Shown in pieces: positions 58,637-60,287 of a DNA stretch of 60,287 nucleotides (positions are counted from its first letter, which is position 1; the number at the start of each line of letters is the position of its first letter). A model generated the notes under the pieces. It was not told the DNA's origin, searched no databases, and saw only the letters and a program-made list of their open reading frames with translations. The DNA lies in assembly GCA_018241405.1 (NCBI GenBank), contig JAFEDY010000023.1:1-60287 (forward strand). The letters run 5' to 3'. The stretch comes from Pseudomonadota bacterium. GTDB lineage: Bacteria > Pseudomonadota > Gammaproteobacteria > Burkholderiales > Burkholderiaceae_C. The translations under genes were made by a program, and so were the position numbers.

Positions 58637-59176
58637 TCAGCGTTTTTTGATGCCGAATGCGCCCAGCATCTGCTCGGTCTGTTTCTGCATCTGCTCCTGC
58701 ATCTGCTGGAACATGTTCTGCGACTGCTCGACGTAGTTGCCCATCAGGCCCTTCATCACGGGCGACTGCAGGCTCATCAACTGCGACCACATCTCGGGCG
58801 AAAGCCCCTGGGACTGCTCGGTCAGCTTGGCCTGGATCTCGGTGAACAACTGCACGTTTTTTTCAAGATAGGTGCCCATGAAGCCCTGCATGGCATGGCC
58901 GTAGAAGCGGATGATGTTGGCCAGCACTGCTTCGCTGAACATGGGCGCGCCGCCGGCCTCCTCTTCCAAAATGATCTGCAGCAGGATGCTGCGCGTCAGG
59001 TCCTCGCCGCTCTTGGCGTCGCGCACGGCGACGGATTCGCCGTTCATCACCAGCTGCTTGACTTCGGCCAGCGTAACGTAAGTGGACGTGGAGGTGTCGT
59101 ACAGGCGGCGATTGGGGTACTTCTTGATCACACGCTGCGCGGTGTTGCTCTCGTTCGGGGGGGATTGGTCTGGCAC
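58637..59176 (-). CDS. phaR: Polyhydroxyalkanoate synthesis regulator PhaR
   Basis: PhaR represses phasin and PHA genes and binds nascent PHA granules. The 179-residue protein has the DNA-binding domain [20 protein letters not shown], then [20 protein letters not shown] and C-terminal Met/Gln-rich coiled stretches ([18 protein letters not shown]). The GTG at 59176 after GAGGAG was chosen over a longer frame. The phaC/phaA/phaB genes are not in the window; rimO follows directly. Confidence 0.92.
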   Translation of the reverse strand: MPDQSPPNESNTAQRVIKKYPNRRLYDTSTSTYVTLAEVKQLVMNGESVAVRDAKSGEDLTRSILLQIILEEEAGGAPMFSEAVLANIIRFYGHAMQGFMGTYLEKNVQLFTEIQAKLTEQSQGLSPEMWSQLMSLQSPVMKGLMGNYVEQSQNMFQQMQEQMQKQTEQMLGAFGIKKR

Positions 59177-59370
59177 GGGCGGCTCCTCGGGTCCGTGACC
59201 CGGCTTGTATTGCAGTGCAGCAGATTTTAGGCAGGCCCCGCCGGCCTCATGGGCAGGAATACCCTGATCGCCCGAAGGCAGCCATCGTCTGACGGTATTC
59301 CGATGCATCCAGTCTCGCCCGACCTGCGTAGTCAGTCAGGCCATCCCACCACATATTCTGGAGACACCGA

Positions 59371-60285
59371 ATGATCCGTTCAATCCACCGGCCAATTCCA
59401 TCGGCACTGGTCTTTGCGAGCCTGCTGGCGTGCACCCTCAACGCCCATGCCGACGGCGGCAAGCTGCTGCTCACTGGCGGCGTCAGCACCATCGAGGGCG
59501 CGGCCGGTGGCGGCTTGACGCCCTGGGCCGTCACGGGCAGCTATGCCACCGATGGCGAGGTGGGCGCCACCGCCTTCGCGACCCGCGTCAATACGCAGAA
59601 CTATGCGCTCTCGACCTACGGCGTTGCCATCGGTATCCGTGACCGCATGGAACTGTCGATCGCGCGCCAGGACTTCGACACCAGGAACAACCTGGCGCCG
59701 TTGGGCCTGGCCGGACTGCACCTGAAGCAGGACATCTTCGGCGCCAAGGTGCGGGTGGCCGGCGACGCGGTGCTCGACAGCGACACGCTGATGCCGCAGA
59801 TCGCCGTGGGCGTGCAGTACAAGAAGACCGATGCGGGCGCGCTGGGCCCCACGCTGTTCGGACCGCTGGGCGCCAAGGATTCGGGCACCGACGTCTACGT
59901 CAGCGCCACCAAGCTCTTCCTCGCGCCCGGCATCCTGGTCAATGGCACGTTGCGCGCGACCAAGGCCAACCAGGGCGGCCTGCTCGGCTTCGGTGGTGCC
60001 CAGGGCGACGGCTACCGCTTGCAGCCCGAGATTTCGGTGGCCAAGCTGCTGAGCAAGAACCTCGCGATCGGTGCCGAATACCGGGCCAAGCCCGACAACC
60101 TCAACAAGTCGGTGCTCGGCACTGGCGCGTTGAAGGAAGACGACTGGTTCGATCTCTTTGTGGCCTGGGCACCGACCAAGAATGTCTCGGTGACGCTCGC
60201 GTACGTCGACCTCGGCCGGATCGCCCCCGCCGTGCAGCCCAAGCGCCAGACGGGCGCCTACCTGTCGGTGCAGCTGGCGTTCTGA
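59371..60285 (+). CDS. DUF3034 outer-membrane-type protein
   Basis: The 304-residue protein has a signal peptide (ALVFASLLACTLNAHA) followed by DGGKLLLTGGVSTIEGAAGG, the start of the DUF3034 family, and alternating hydrophobic strands ending TGAYLSVQLAF with a terminal phenylalanine, as in outer-membrane beta-barrels. Function is unknown. The gene is divergent from phaR and complete at the window edge. The ATG follows GGAGACACCGA. Confidence 0.85.
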   Translation: MIRSIHRPIPSALVFASLLACTLNAHADGGKLLLTGGVSTIEGAAGGGLTPWAVTGSYATDGEVGATAFATRVNTQNYALSTYGVAIGIRDRMELSIARQDFDTRNNLAPLGLAGLHLKQDIFGAKVRVAGDAVLDSDTLMPQIAVGVQYKKTDAGALGPTLFGPLGAKDSGTDVYVSATKLFLAPGILVNGTLRATKANQGGLLGFGGAQGDGYRLQPEISVAKLLSKNLAIGAEYRAKPDNLNKSVLGTGALKEDDWFDLFVAWAPTKNVSVTLAYVDLGRIAPAVQPKRQTGAYLSVQLAF

Positions 60286-60287
60286 GC

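Overview
The window is GC-rich, densely coded chromosomal DNA from a betaproteobacterium, most likely a member of the Comamonadaceae (Acidovorax/Alicycliphilus/Delftia type). This is inferred from the gene families present: a Bug-type TTT binding protein, a PhaR regulator, a DUF3579 gene beside argD, a short FeoB with a Cys-rich partner, an OmpC-like porin, a DUF3034 protein and an RpoD with a long Lys/Ala-rich N-terminus. A palindromic short repeat that I associate with this family is scattered throughout. No rRNA, tRNA, CRISPR array, prophage or complete insertion sequence was recognised. No wholly new multigene system is evident. The most unusual material is in the repeats and in gene-cluster arrangement.

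Layout. 1-2.2 kb: a tandem AAA+ ATPase. 2.3-5.2 kb: DUF3579 gene divergent from argD-argF (arginine biosynthesis), with the last 49 bp of argF duplicated downstream. 5.3-8.6 kb: DUF488 and DUF2945 genes, then the ferrous iron operon feoA-feoB-Cys-rich membrane protein under a Fur-like box. 8.7-13 kb: YkgJ-like protein, kynB, an M20 amidohydrolase with a Bug binding protein, and a divergent LysR regulator. 13-19 kb: an operon of one ABC ATPase, two permeases, a BMP-family lipoprotein and an adenine deaminase, which reads as purine uptake and salvage. 19-24 kb: a membrane diguanylate cyclase, a Crp/Fnr regulator with an FNR-type box, a porin and a HIT protein. 24-32.3 kb: MFS exporter, miaA, and an AttEFGH-like set (ABC ATPase, FtsX-like permease, AttH lipocalin-like protein) broken up by an hsp20 gene and a Cds1-like cysteine desulfhydrase gene. 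32.3-38.5 kb: a complete branched-chain amino acid type ABC transporter with two tandem binding proteins. 38.6-38.8 kb: a MITE-like element with perfect 31-bp inverted ends. 38.9-45.5 kb: a molybdate/tungstate region with modE divergent from modABC, a GNAT-like gene, and convergent tupBCA. 45.6-49.8 kb: acyl-CoA ligase, VOC protein, dnaG. 50-52.5 kb: rpoD. 52.5-60.3 kb: EthD-like protein, a DUF4287 remnant, panE, a CaiB/BaiF CoA-transferase, an HxlR-like regulator, FKBP isomerase, rimO, phaR and a DUF3034 outer-membrane protein.

Several transport modules are coupled to metabolism or regulation: adenine deaminase sits in the purine ABC operon, ModE has a candidate operator ahead of modA, and the feo genes follow a Fur-like box. 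About a dozen copies or fragments of a roughly 50-bp palindromic repeat lie between genes and also in frame inside argF, miaA, the FtsX-like permease and tupA. Identifications come from reading motifs and remembered family features. No database search was run.
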